Below, piece after piece: positions 18,957 through 28,075 of a stretch of 64,000 bases of DNA (its first letter is position 1; every line of letters starts with the position of its first letter). The notes beneath the pieces are model-generated. The model made no database searches. It was not told where the DNA came from and worked only from the letters and a program-made list of their open reading frames with translations. Origin of the DNA: Paenibacillus sp. FSL H8-0332 (lineage in GTDB: Bacteria > Bacillota > Bacilli > Paenibacillales > Paenibacillaceae). The position numbers and the translations under genes are program-made. The stretch spans positions 2,418,001 to 2,482,000 of the forward strand of contig NZ_CP150145.1 in NCBI RefSeq assembly GCF_037963835.1, given 5' to 3'.

Positions 18957-19496
18957 CGGGCGTGTGTGGAGGGAAACAATTGCCTTTTATACACTTGCTG
19001 ATGAACGGAAGGCTTCTCCTACAGCAACGGTTGGATAAACAACACTTAATTTTGCGCATTTGCTCTAAAGTGACGAAATTAAACAAATTAGATGCTCCTT
19101 TTCCACCTACTCCCGCCCAATCCTGAGAATCCAGCAAATTAAGATACCTTTGTCCACCTATTTCCGAGAGAGAAGATGACACAAGTAGTTTTGCTTGCGG
19201 CAGGGCCAGAGAAGGTGTGATTTTTCAACCCGCCTACCCGCCCACTCCCGTCGAAGTTGCTGCATATGCGCCCACAAGCATCACAATCCGCATAAAACAA
19301 ACCAAGCTCTTTACACCTGCGACTCTCTCACTCCTTATATAAGAAAAGCAACATCCATCCATATAAAAGCAACGTTAAGCTATAGCTTGCAAGGTCCTGT
19401 TGTGATTAAATACATAAAGAATACAGTATTTATGCTGATGACTACTAGCTGGCAACTAATCATGGAATGATGGACTCGAAAGGATGAATACGAATC
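18957..19496. other. Non-coding stretch with two degenerate copies of a 51-bp-period repeat
   Basis: No convincing gene. At 19085-19118 and 19136-19168 the same AT-rich unit recurs with differences (AAATTAGATGCTCCTTTTCC versus AAATTAAGATACCTTTGTCC, each followed by ACCTA and a pyrimidine-rich tail). The look is that of a decayed intergenic repeat. From 19300 to 19496 the sequence is AT-rich leader DNA ahead of the GH27 gene, in which no clear promoter could be placed. Confidence 0.45.
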
Positions 19497-20660
19497 ATGG
19501 ACAAACAGCAACAGCTCGGCTTAACGCCGCCGATGGGATGGAATTCGTGGAACACTTTTACTTGGGATATCAACGAGCAATTGATCCGGGAAGCGGCCGA
19601 TACGCTGGTGGCGGACGGTTATAAGGATGCGGGTTATGATTACATTGTGATCGACGACTGCTGGAGCCTGAAGGACCGGGACAAGGATGGCAAGCTGGTG
19701 GCTGATCCGGTCAAATTCCCGAACGGAATGAAGGCGGTTGCAGATTATATTCACTCCAAGGGACTGAAGTTCGGGATGTACTCTTGTGTGGGAACGCATA
19801 CCTGCGCCGGGTATCCGGGCAGCTTCGAGCATGAATTCCAGGATGCGGAGTCGCTGGCGGAGTGGGGCGTAGATTTTCTTAAATATGACTACTGTTTCAA
19901 GCCCAGACATATGTCGGGGGAGCTGCTGTACAAACGGATGAGTCTTGCCCTCAAAAACTGCGGAAGGGACATCCTCTTCTCCGCATGTAACTGGGGTGAG
20001 GATAACGTCTACCAGTGGATTCGTGAATCCGGCGCACATATGTACCGGTCCACCGGCGACATTCAGGACAGCTGGGAATCGATCAAGACCCTCGCGCTGT
20101 CGCAGCTCGACAAAGCCGCCTACACCGGAGCCTACTGCCATAATGATCTGGATATGCTGGTAGTCGGCATGTACGGGGGCAGCAACAGTGACTTCATCGG
20201 CAGTCAGATCGGCGGCTGCACGGATGTGGAGTACAAGACCCACTTCTCGCTGTGGAGCCTGCTGGGCTCTCCGCTAATGATCGGCAGTGATATCCGCAAG
20301 GCGAATGAAGCTACCAAGAAGATTCTGCTGAACCCGGATCTGATTGCGATCAACCAGGATATCGAGGGCCGCGGAGCTTACCGCATTAAGCCTGAGCCGC
20401 AGTGGTTCCATACCAATGAAGTGTTCATGCTGGTAAAAGTATTAGCAGACGGTGACCTCGCCATCGGGTTCTTCAATCTGAGTGATGGTCAAAGAGAGAT
20501 GTCGCTGCAATTCTGGGATTTCGGGCTTCCGTATGCCTCCGGCAAATCGCTGTCGCTGTATGACTGCTGGGAGCACAAGGAGCTTGGGGTGTTCAGAGAA
20601 CGGTTCGCTCCGGTTGTGCCAGCTCATGATTGTCTGGTTGTACGGGCGAAACTGGTGTAA
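19497..20660 (+). CDS. GH27 alpha-galactosidase (cytoplasmic)
   Basis: A 387-residue protein without signal peptide, starting at an ATG preceded by AAGGATGAA. The N-terminus carries the GH27 hallmark LTPPMGWNSWN, and the active-site segments are clear: DYIVIDDCW, nucleophile Asp131 in FLKYDYCF, and acid/base Asp188 in YRSTGDIQDSW, with HNDLDMLVVG further on. Length matches the family. The reaction is hydrolysis of terminal alpha-galactosyl groups from imported oligosaccharides such as galactoglucomannan or raffinose-type fragments; beta-arabinopyranosidase activity also occurs in GH27. It is followed at 17 bp by a small Cys-rich gene that should be co-transcribed. Confidence 0.95.
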   Translation: MDKQQQLGLTPPMGWNSWNTFTWDINEQLIREAADTLVADGYKDAGYDYIVIDDCWSLKDRDKDGKLVADPVKFPNGMKAVADYIHSKGLKFGMYSCVGTHTCAGYPGSFEHEFQDAESLAEWGVDFLKYDYCFKPRHMSGELLYKRMSLALKNCGRDILFSACNWGEDNVYQWIRESGAHMYRSTGDIQDSWESIKTLALSQLDKAAYTGAYCHNDLDMLVVGMYGGSNSDFIGSQIGGCTDVEYKTHFSLWSLLGSPLMIGSDIRKANEATKKILLNPDLIAINQDIEGRGAYRIKPEPQWFHTNEVFMLVKVLADGDLAIGFFNLSDGQREMSLQFWDFGLPYASGKSLSLYDCWEHKELGVFRERFAPVVPAHDCLVVRAKLV

Positions 20661-20677
20661 AGAAAGAAGAGAAGCGT

Positions 20678-20881
20678 ATGAGCATGAACAGAACCTGCAG
20701 ACAATGCGGCGTCCCCTTAATGACGGATGATGTGGCGATTTACCTGAAGCTGGTCACGCGCAATGCCCAGGATTTCCTGTGCATCGACTGCCTCGGCGTC
20801 CAGTTGAAATGCGGACGAGAGCCCATTGAGCGGCTGATCCAGTATTTCAGAGAATCGGGAAAATGCGTGCTGTTCCGTTAA
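20678..20881 (+). CDS. Small Cys-rich (zinc-ribbon-like) protein of unknown function
   Basis: A 67-residue protein starting at ATG 20678 behind the purine-rich AGAAGAGAAG; ATG 20684 is an alternative. It has two CxxC knuckles, Cys7/Cys10 in CRQCG and Cys35/Cys38 in CIDC, with a further Cys45, so it likely binds one zinc ion. The central segment DDVAIYLKLVTRNAQDF is well structured. It follows the alpha-galactosidase by 17 bp and precedes a strong hairpin, so it belongs to that operon. I do not recognise a named family, and no function is assigned. Confidence 0.65.
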   Translation: MSMNRTCRQCGVPLMTDDVAIYLKLVTRNAQDFLCIDCLGVQLKCGREPIERLIQYFRESGKCVLFR

Positions 20882-20895
20882 CGTTACTGACAAGC

Positions 20896-20934
20896 CAGAG
20901 CAGCGGTCTCCAAGGATGGAGAACCGCTGCTCTG
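20896..20934 (+). terminator. Strong hairpin after the GH27 operon
   Basis: CAGAGCAGCGGTCTCCA at 20896-20912 pairs with TGGAGAACCGCTGCTCTG at 20917-20934 with one bulged base and a 4-nt loop. The following TATATGTTTT is only moderately U-rich, but stem length makes termination likely. Confidence 0.7.
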
Positions 20935-20985
20935 TATATGTTTTGGGGTCCCCGCAAAGTACCTGAGTCATCATCGAAGCTAGAG

Positions 20986-21007
20986 CCCCACTTTGTGGGG
21001 TTATTTT
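20986..21007 (+). terminator. Short CCCCAC/GTGGGG hairpin with T-rich tail
   Basis: CCCCAC, loop TTT and GTGGGG are followed by TTATTTT. It reads as a second plus-strand terminator that protects against read-through from the GH27 operon into the convergent TetR gene, whose stop codon starts at 21003. Confidence 0.55.
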
Positions 21008-21609
21008 GTGGGGACAGTGTTATCAAGACAGGGGGTATTACGTATATATACGGTTAACATTCGGGCTATATCTTCGGGCGGCATGGCACGGTCGCTCATA
21101 AACCAGTGATGGATAAGCCCAAATTGGGCGTTACCCAAATAAGCTATGGCATATTCAGTAAACAGGCGGCTTTCGTGATCCATCTCCGGTTGATGTTGTA
21201 TAAGATTATCATATAAGCGTGTACCCGTCAGATACCGCAGGCGTTCTTGGATCTCTGCCGGAGCATCCGGATGGAATAATGCCTTGAAAAAACTGGCATG
21301 CTGCTGCATATATTCAAAGGCCTTAGTGATAGGTGGGAAAGCTCCTTGCGGATCAGGGTAGTCGATTAACTCCTTCATATGGATGGGCTCAAATACCTCT
21401 AATAACCCTTGAATAAATGATGTTTCCTCAATCAGATGAAAAATATCTTTATAGTGCAAATAGAAGGTACCCCGGTTAATCCCTGCTTTTTCACATAGAT
21501 TCTTGACCTTCAGCCCTTTAATTCCTTCCTGCTCCAAAATAGAAAATAAGGCATTCTCCATTAGGGTACGGCTGCGGACGACTCTCATGTCTGTACTCTG
21601 TTCAATCAT
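21001..21609 (-). CDS. TetR/AcrR-family transcriptional regulator
   Basis: A 202-residue regulator on the minus strand with AAAAGGAG ahead of its ATG. The N-terminal TetR DNA-binding domain is typical (TLMENALFSILEQEG, then VKNLCEKAGINRGTFYLHYKD). The rest is the variable ligand-binding and dimerisation part. It is transcribed divergently from the aldo-keto reductase gene across a 188-bp AT-rich gap. Regulation of itself and of that reductase is the usual arrangement, and the inducer cannot be predicted. Confidence 0.92.
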   Translation of the reverse strand: MIEQSTDMRVVRSRTLMENALFSILEQEGIKGLKVKNLCEKAGINRGTFYLHYKDIFHLIEETSFIQGLLEVFEPIHMKELIDYPDPQGAFPPITKAFEYMQQHASFFKALFHPDAPAEIQERLRYLTGTRLYDNLIQHQPEMDHESRLFTEYAIAYLGNAQFGLIHHWFMSDRAMPPEDIARMLTVYIRNTPCLDNTVPTK

Positions 21610-21797
21610 GGGCTGATCTCCTTTTTACTGATAACCATTAATTAATCAACACTATTGACATTGTATCTATTAATATACACTTTGCCTGTAATGTTCATTG
21701 ATCTCCTTGGTATGCCTGATTATAATAGGTCCTAGCGCTGGAATCAACATGTGTTCATTATCTTCGCCATGGCAGGAACTTAACTAGGAGGTTTAAC
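21610..21797 (+). promoter_or_regulatory. Divergent TetR/aldo-keto reductase promoter region
   Basis: For the reductase, TTGATC at 21698-21703 and TATAAT at 21721-21726 are separated by 17 bp, a good sigma-A promoter. For the TetR gene, TACAAT on the minus strand near 21660-21670 is a possible -10. The AT-rich stretch ATTAATTAAT (about 21637-21646) is self-complementary and is a candidate TetR operator. Confidence 0.55.
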
Positions 21798-22826
21798 ATG
21801 GAATATCGTTTTCTTGGAAAGACCGGTACTAAGGTCAGCAGCTTTGCGCTTGGCGGGTCTGGTTTTGGAACCAGGACAAGTGAAGCAGAGAGCCGGCTAA
21901 TCATAGATAAGGCTTTGGATTACGGGATTAATCTAGTGGATACCTCTAATATTTACGGACAGGGAGAATCAGAACGTGTGATAGGCCAAGCTATTAAGCA
22001 CAGACGGGAGAACGTATTGCTGGCTACTAAATTTGGTGCGGAGTCCCCTGAGAAAATTAATCAGAGCGGCGGGTCACGCCGCTCGATCAGGACGGCTGTC
22101 GAGCAAAGTCTGTTACGTCTGCAAACCGACTATATAGACATTTATCAGCTTCATCTTCCGCTGGAATGGATGGGCTATGAAGAAATTCTGCTCACGTTAA
22201 ACGATTTGGTGAGGGAGGGGAAAATTCATCATATCGGCACCTCCAATCACCTCGGCGGACAGCTTGTACAAGCACAGGCGATTAGCGACCGTTATCATAT
22301 TCAGCGTTTTGTAAGTGAACAGACACCCTATTCGTTGATTAACCGGCGCATGGAATTTGAACTTGCGGGAATCGCCAAGCAGTACAATTTGTCTCTATTT
22401 GTGTATAGTCCCCTATCCGGGGGCTTGCTGACTGGAAAATATAAACCGGGCCAGCCCGCACAAAGCGGCACACGCGCTTCCGATTTAAAAGGATATATGG
22501 ATAATCTCGACCCGGAACTTGCCGAAAATGAATACAAGTTCAAGCTCATTGCCCAATTGCAGCAGTTGGCCAATGAATCGGGGATTTCGCTGGCGGATAT
22601 GGCCACCGCTTTTACACAAAGCCATCCGGCTGTTACCTCTATAATATGGGGACCACGGACCTTGGAGCAATTGGGTGCCTATATCTCCGGTGCGGAGACC
22701 AGGCTCAGTACAGATGTGCTGGATGCGATTGATGTTATTGTTCCGCCAGGTAAACGGGTAGATGACAAAGAGCAAACCTGGACCCCGGAGTGGATGAAGC
22801 CGGAACAGCGCAGACGGCATATGTAG
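21798..22826 (+). CDS. Aldo/keto reductase
   Basis: A 342-residue NADPH-dependent oxidoreductase of usual length, with AGGAGG before its ATG. The catalytic tetrad is visible: Asp and Tyr in VDTSNIYGQGES, Lys in LLATKFG, His in IYQLHLPLEW. The C-terminal cofactor-binding part reads AVTSIIWGPRTLEQLG. It resembles the voltage-gated-channel beta-subunit/YhdN subgroup that reduces sugar or reactive aldehydes. It is divergent from a TetR regulator and convergent with the giant S-layer glycosidase gene, so it seems a self-contained module unrelated to xylan use. Confidence 0.93.
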   Translation: MEYRFLGKTGTKVSSFALGGSGFGTRTSEAESRLIIDKALDYGINLVDTSNIYGQGESERVIGQAIKHRRENVLLATKFGAESPEKINQSGGSRRSIRTAVEQSLLRLQTDYIDIYQLHLPLEWMGYEEILLTLNDLVREGKIHHIGTSNHLGGQLVQAQAISDRYHIQRFVSEQTPYSLINRRMEFELAGIAKQYNLSLFVYSPLSGGLLTGKYKPGQPAQSGTRASDLKGYMDNLDPELAENEYKFKLIAQLQQLANESGISLADMATAFTQSHPAVTSIIWGPRTLEQLGAYISGAETRLSTDVLDAIDVIVPPGKRVDDKEQTWTPEWMKPEQRRRHM

Positions 22827-22860
22827 CTGCACGAACCGGGAATTTAAGTATAATAACAAA

Positions 22861-22900
22861 AGCGGCAGAACAAGACTGATAACAGTCCCGTTCTGCCGCT
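22861..22900. terminator. Bidirectional terminator between convergent genes
   Basis: AGCGGCAGAAC at 22861-22871 pairs perfectly with GTTCTGCCGCT at 22890-22900, with an inner GACT/AGTC stem. On the minus strand it is followed by TTTTGTTATTA and on the plus strand by a weaker T-rich stretch, so it serves the reductase and the giant glycosidase genes. Confidence 0.8.
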
Positions 22901-22912
22901 GTGTCATTTATT

Positions 22913-25900
22913 TCAATTCACGAAGCCCGCCTGCTCCAGCAATCTAAGAATCACTGTCGCCGCCTCTGCACGGGTGGCGGATTGCCCTGGATGGAATTGT
23001 CCGTCAGGCGTTCCGGTGATCAGGCCGGCCTGAACTGCCTTGGCTACATCCTGCTGCGCCCAGCCCGCAATCTTGCCTGCATCCTTGAAGGCTGCCGGCT
23101 GAAGCTCTGAAGCTGGGAGCGGCGAGCCTGCAAGGGCCATCGCTTTAACCAGAATAACGGTCATCTCCTGGCGGGTAATGATGTCGTTCGGCCGGAAATT
23201 ATTGTCCGTTCCGCCCCGCACCAGACCCAGCTCAGCAGCTGTCCCGACGCTTCCGGTGTACCACGCGCCGGTGGGGATATCCTTAAACGCAACATCTGCC
23301 GAACTAGAGGAGGAGTAGCCCAGCGCACGAACCATCATCGCAGCGAATTCCGCGCGGGTAGTGGTAGCATTCGGTGCGAACCTGCTGTCTGTTAAGCCGG
23401 TGAGGATGTACTTGGAGGCCAGCTTTTCGACGGATGCCTGTGCCCAGTGCCCCTTGATATCCTCGAATGTCTTATTGCTTGAAATCACTGCAAACGTGCC
23501 GTTGCTCGGACTATAGAAGGTTACACCGGTGCCGTTGAAGACCGCCGGAACGAAGGTGAAGCTTCCGTCCTTCTCGATCCGCACCACGGTCGTATTACGG
23601 CTGTCTGCCGGACTGTCGAGCTGCAGGGTGCCCCGGGAATAGCTGCCCTTGAACCCTGGAATCTCCACTGTGCGTCCATTGGCTTCAGCCGTTACCGTGT
23701 ATTCAATGGCAGGGCTGATTAATTTGCCCTGGGCTGCCAGGACAGCCTGAAGGATCTCTTGCTGCCGCTGTTCCGGCAGGACCGTCATACTGACCTTAAG
23801 CTTCCAGTCCCCGGTTCCCAATTGCTGTCCCCAAGCTGCGGTATCAACCGCTTTTACAGGGAAGTGGAAGGTGCCGAGCGTAGACGAGACGGTGATCTGG
23901 TCTGCCGCTTTTACTTTCTGGGCATCCAATATGGCTGTTGCAGTAGTTCCTGTAACCTCTGCTTCGACGGTCAAATGGCCGCTGCCGCTTGGTGCTTCTG
24001 GCTGAACAGGGGTGACCGAACCAACGGTAGTGCCACCGCCGTTGCCACTCCCGCCGTTGTTGCCGCCGCCAGTTTCGCCGCCGCCGTTGTTGCTACCGCC
24101 GGGATCGCCGCCGCCGTTGTTGCCGCCGCCAGGATCACCGCCGCCGTTATTGCCGCCGCCAGGATCACCGCCGCCGTTGTTACCGCCGCCGGGATCACCG
24201 CCGCCGTCAGTCACAAGCGTATGCCGCGGATAAATATCGAACCGGTCGAACGCAGGTGCGTATTGGTGCGGGACCGCTGTGTAAGGAGTGAAGCCTTGCG
24301 CCCCTGTTCCTCCATAAGGGTTGGAGCCGCCGTCATACGTATTATTATTGGAGAAGCGGATACTGTTGGGGCCTGCCTTCAGCTCAACATCAAAGGTCTG
24401 TGTGGCGAACTGCTGCCATGAGATGGTGTTCTTGAAAAAGACGGTCTGCGGCTCGCCGCCGTTGACGCTTACTTGCGCATACCGTTCAACAACGTCATTG
24501 TTGTAAGCATGTGTCCCCGCACTTTCACCGTTCGCGTAGGTAACGACCAGTTTATAAGTGCCTGCTTTGGACACTGTGATGTCCTTCAGCTCCAGATACC
24601 GCTCCGCTCCGTCGTAGGAGGTAATGCCGTTCACATATTTGCCGCCTGAAGCATATTTGGCAAAGGCATCCTCACGGATGAGCGGCAGCTCGGAGCCGGC
24701 CGGAGTACCTACGACCGTTGCCGCCTCTGCCTCAACGGAATATACAGAAGTCTGGCTGACGAAGGCTGCGTTAATATAATCCAGGCTAAGCGCAGCGCTG
24801 GAACGCACATCAACGAGGTTGATGCCTGTGCGTAAGAAGGTTGGTACTGTAGCAGTCTGCCATTGTCCGCCGGTATTGGTAACAGGCAGATCTACGAGCG
24901 GCTTGCGGTCATGTTGAATTTGCAATTTGCCCGCGCCAGATGTGGCATAGCGGATCTGCAGATCATACATGCCGTCTTGCAGCACACTTACCACAAAGCG
25001 GGTATTGGCATCCTGGCTGCTGCCGTAGCCGGTCACATATCCGGCACCCTCGAAGCCTTCCAGGCTGCTCTCTCTCGATAACCCCAGCGCAGGATCGTAG
25101 TCGGCGAATTCCGCCTGTACACGGTAATTGGGGTGTGCGCCTGGTAAGCCGCTATAAGTTAATTCCATCGCGTCAAGGGTGGATTCACCCTGGCCCGCTT
25201 CTCCCGTATCCGGGTTGTATTTGCTGATGCCGATGGAATGTGTCCCTTGCGTCAGATCGGCAAAGATCGTATTGCCTCCCAGCAGCTGCATGTTGTAATC
25301 CGCACGCAGAACCAGCTTCGTTGCCGGCTGATCATCAATCTTGATGAACCATTCGGAATTGATGCGCTGATTCGCATCTCCGGTATTGGATTGATTGCGC
25401 AGGGTGGAGGTTGCGCTGCTGCCGCCAATCAGATCCAGCCGGTAGCTCCCGTCTGCCGGAACCGTAACCTCCGTCCATTTCACCAGGCTGTCCGCAGCCT
25501 TGATGCCTTGGACGTACTGGCCGTTCGAGGCAGAGCGTCCGGTGCTCTTGCGCGGATAGTGATCCGTCAGGGTCACATTGGTCCGCACCTCGGCATTCTC
25601 AGCCTCGAAGCGCTGATAGAAAGTCTCCTTCGGGGCATGATCAACAGCCGGAGTAATGACTGCATAATACGCCGAGGTGTAATCGTTCAGGTTGACATCC
25701 AGGGTGACCGAGCCGTTCTTGACGGGATAATCACGGTCCAGAATCTGGGTAGGCTCTACGAGAAATCCGGTCAAGCCCGTATATCCAGCATGCCATACGG
25801 TGATATGCACGGCTTCTGCTTCTGTGAGGAAGGAGGGGCTGTTTCCATTGCCGGTCACGTTGTTGAACACGATCTGGCCGTCTCCCTGTGTGCCTCCGAA

Positions 25901-28075
25901 CGCGATACTAACCTGCTTTTTGTTGTCCTGAATGGAGCTTAGCCCGTACAAGCCGGGGCCGAAGGCGTCATTCTCATGTCTGGCGTTGATGACCTCAATC
26001 TTGGCCATGTCGCCGCCCATCATATCGGCATACCATTTGTAGAGCCACCATGCCCCGTTAGGCTCGTTCTGCCCGGCGAGCAGCGACCCGTAGGAGTTGG
26101 CCGTGTTCCAATACGGCAGCATGCTGTTCATTTTCAGCTCATCATAACGTGCGATGTAATGAATCAGCGAGCCGCCTACGGCAATCTCCGAGGTTGCGGC
26201 ATACTCATTGATGTCCACTTTGATCGGGAAGGGAACCGTCCGGTCCGGGTACAGCTCTTTATAGCGCTGCAAGGACCCTGCTTCCACCGTCCGGAAGGTG
26301 GCTACGTTCGAGGGAGCCTGGTTGAAGGCTTTGTCCCACAGCATATGCCAGCTGATAATGTCCGGCAGACAGTCATTTTCTACGCAGTAGGGAATGAAAT
26401 CCTCGAATACTTTGGCTCCATATTGGGTTAGATTCACTCCCGAAATGACTGCGCCGGGGTCAATCTCTTTGATCTTTTTCGTTACCGCCAGCCAGTCGCT
26501 GTTGAATACGGCTCTTGAATTCTTGCCTGTCTGGTTATCCGCCAGCAGCTGGGGATAACGGGTATTGTTCTGCTCAGGCTCATTGAACGGGATATAGATG
26601 AATCTGGCATCCGCATCCCGCCCCGGATTCGCGGCCTCCCATTGCTGCTTATAGGCCTTGACAGCTGTTGTAATCGGAATGACGGCCTCCTGGATATATT
26701 CGTTAGCCGTTCTGGACGGATAGTACCAATGCTGATAATAATCCTGCATAACGATATTTACAGCTTCCCCGCCAGCCTCGAAGAAATAGTCCGACACCCG
26801 GAGCGCGTCACCAGTCGGGTGCTGGATGCCGTTCGGCGGCTTTTGGGAGATATGCGAGGGCTTGATCGGAATCAGTGTATTGATATCCGGCACATTCGGC
26901 TCGCTGATCGCATACAGTGCGCCGGAAGAGCCATGGAATACAGGTCCGAGCGAGCGGTCTGCCAGATCGACCGAGATTTTGGCCGGCTTGGCGGAGGTGT
27001 TCTCCTCATGCTTCGTCTCTGCATAGAGTGCGCTGACCTGATTGGCATTTAACTGGACATTGTAAATCCGCAGATCGTCGAATTTCCCCTTGATATCTCC
27101 ATCCGAGGTATAGAGCGATCTGCCGAAATCATTGAATTTGAGGGCGTTCAGATAATCACGCGAGAAGAAATGCTCCAGAACGGAGGGCATGGTTGCTCCG
27201 GATGAGCTTTTGCCCTGATCCAGACCTTTGATGCCAACGGGAACACCGTCCAGGTATACCTCGTAGGCCCCGCTGCTGGTCATAGTGACGGTCACCTGCT
27301 GCCACTTGCCCTTGGCCGGGTTACGGTTCCAGACGATATCGCCTTTGTAGCTGGCAATCTGGCTTGGATTCGTGCCGGTATAGATCCGGTTGCTGAACGT
27401 GCCATCCCCGGCGATGATAATGAACTCGGAGTCCTGCCAGCCGCTTACTCCGGCATTCGTCAGCCCCTTCTCAGCAATCGTGGAGGACAGCAGACGGTTA
27501 TATGCGTTAGCCGATGAGTCAATGTTGGCCCAAAAGGAGATGGACAGTTCATCCTTGATCCCGCTGTAGAGCTGATCGGGCAGCTTCAGCCAGGCAGTAC
27601 CGTTCCCTCCGCCGGGTAAAGAGAGGACATCTCCGCGCTGGTCGTCATAGACAATGGCAGCGACTCCCTTAAGCTCGGCGCGTTCAGCGGCTGCATCGGG
27701 GTAGACGCTGTTCACCACCGAGGTGCGGTCAAGCACCTGTCCGGGGCGGAAGCTCCATTGGAACAGCGGGGCCGCTTCAGCGGCGGTCTTCATCTGGACT
27801 TGCTCAGGGGAAGTCTCCTGAACAGGAGCAGCCTCCGGCAGTGCAGCAGCGTCTGCCACCGCAGCAGCATCCGGCTCCGCCGGGGAAGCAGGGGCTTCAT
27901 CGGAGTCAGGTGCCGTAACCGGACCGGTCACTAACTCCGAATCAGTCACCCATACAGAATCTGCCACAGGAACCGGGTCTGCGGTCGGAGCTGTGGAAGC
28001 GCTTGCCAAACTGGAGGGCAGGAGAGTCAGAATTGCCAGTATAGATATCAGTGAACGCTTAAGATATAGCCTCAA
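22913..28075 (-). CDS. S-layer-anchored multimodular clan GH-A glycosidase (GH39-like) with LamG, three CBM-like and three SLH modules
   Basis: A 1720-residue exported protein. The start is TTG behind AAAGAGGTGAG. Order: signal peptide (1-28), Ala/Pro/acidic linker, LamG-like sandwich (about 100-350), clan GH-A barrel (about 365-810) with acid/base Glu499 in FNEPEQNN and likely nucleophile Glu624 in VDINEYAA, and three CBM35/CBM6-like modules (about 822-976, 984-1108, 1112-1285, e.g. YRVQAEFADYDP and YSVEAEAATVVG). A Gly/Asn/Asp/Pro repeat linker (1289-1339), a further beta-domain and three SLH repeats (about 1537-1720; FEDIKGHWAQASVEKL, FKDIPTGAWYTGSV, FKDAGKIAGWAQQDV) complete it. SLH repeats attach proteins to pyruvylated cell-wall polymer. 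GH39 would suggest beta-xylosidase or related activity, but the family is inferred from motif spacing only. Confidence 0.88.
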   Translation of the reverse strand: MRLYLKRSLISILAILTLLPSSLASASTAPTADPVPVADSVWVTDSELVTGPVTAPDSDEAPASPAEPDAAAVADAAALPEAAPVQETSPEQVQMKTAAEAAPLFQWSFRPGQVLDRTSVVNSVYPDAAAERAELKGVAAIVYDDQRGDVLSLPGGGNGTAWLKLPDQLYSGIKDELSISFWANIDSSANAYNRLLSSTIAEKGLTNAGVSGWQDSEFIIIAGDGTFSNRIYTGTNPSQIASYKGDIVWNRNPAKGKWQQVTVTMTSSGAYEVYLDGVPVGIKGLDQGKSSSGATMPSVLEHFFSRDYLNALKFNDFGRSLYTSDGDIKGKFDDLRIYNVQLNANQVSALYAETKHEENTSAKPAKISVDLADRSLGPVFHGSSGALYAISEPNVPDINTLIPIKPSHISQKPPNGIQHPTGDALRVSDYFFEAGGEAVNIVMQDYYQHWYYPSRTANEYIQEAVIPITTAVKAYKQQWEAANPGRDADARFIYIPFNEPEQNNTRYPQLLADNQTGKNSRAVFNSDWLAVTKKIKEIDPGAVISGVNLTQYGAKVFEDFIPYCVENDCLPDIISWHMLWDKAFNQAPSNVATFRTVEAGSLQRYKELYPDRTVPFPIKVDINEYAATSEIAVGGSLIHYIARYDELKMNSMLPYWNTANSYGSLLAGQNEPNGAWWLYKWYADMMGGDMAKIEVINARHENDAFGPGLYGLSSIQDNKKQVSIAFGGTQGDGQIVFNNVTGNGNSPSFLTEAEAVHITVWHAGYTGLTGFLVEPTQILDRDYPVKNGSVTLDVNLNDYTSAYYAVITPAVDHAPKETFYQRFEAENAEVRTNVTLTDHYPRKSTGRSASNGQYVQGIKAADSLVKWTEVTVPADGSYRLDLIGGSSATSTLRNQSNTGDANQRINSEWFIKIDDQPATKLVLRADYNMQLLGGNTIFADLTQGTHSIGISKYNPDTGEAGQGESTLDAMELTYSGLPGAHPNYRVQAEFADYDPALGLSRESSLEGFEGAGYVTGYGSSQDANTRFVVSVLQDGMYDLQIRYATSGAGKLQIQHDRKPLVDLPVTNTGGQWQTATVPTFLRTGINLVDVRSSAALSLDYINAAFVSQTSVYSVEAEAATVVGTPAGSELPLIREDAFAKYASGGKYVNGITSYDGAERYLELKDITVSKAGTYKLVVTYANGESAGTHAYNNDVVERYAQVSVNGGEPQTVFFKNTISWQQFATQTFDVELKAGPNSIRFSNNNTYDGGSNPYGGTGAQGFTPYTAVPHQYAPAFDRFDIYPRHTLVTDGGGDPGGGNNGGGDPGGGNNGGGDPGGGNNGGGDPGGSNNGGGETGGGNNGGSGNGGGTTVGSVTPVQPEAPSGSGHLTVEAEVTGTTATAILDAQKVKAADQITVSSTLGTFHFPVKAVDTAAWGQQLGTGDWKLKVSMTVLPEQRQQEILQAVLAAQGKLISPAIEYTVTAEANGRTVEIPGFKGSYSRGTLQLDSPADSRNTTVVRIEKDGSFTFVPAVFNGTGVTFYSPSNGTFAVISSNKTFEDIKGHWAQASVEKLASKYILTGLTDSRFAPNATTTRAEFAAMMVRALGYSSSSSADVAFKDIPTGAWYTGSVGTAAELGLVRGGTDNNFRPNDIITRQEMTVILVKAMALAGSPLPASELQPAAFKDAGKIAGWAQQDVAKAVQAGLITGTPDGQFHPGQSATRAEAATVILRLLEQAGFVN
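24061..24210 (-). repeat. Five in-frame 30-bp tandem repeats encoding the Gly-rich linker
   Basis: Units of 30 bp begin at 24061, 24091, 24121, 24151 and 24181 and encode about GGGDPGGGNN per unit, with small variants (GGGETGGGNN, GGGDPGGSNN). The array lies inside the giant S-layer glycosidase gene between its carbohydrate-binding modules and its wall anchor. The copy number is likely to vary between strains by slippage. Confidence 0.85.

Noticed and set aside
21655..21683. TTGACA at 21655 as -35 box of the reductase promoter
   Set aside because: No acceptable -10 hexamer lies 16-18 bp downstream. TTGATC/TATAAT at 21698-21726 has the correct 17-bp spacing.
24061..24210. Regular 30-bp repeats that could suggest a CRISPR array
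   Set aside because: The units are contiguous without spacers and translate in frame to a Gly-rich linker inside a large gene.
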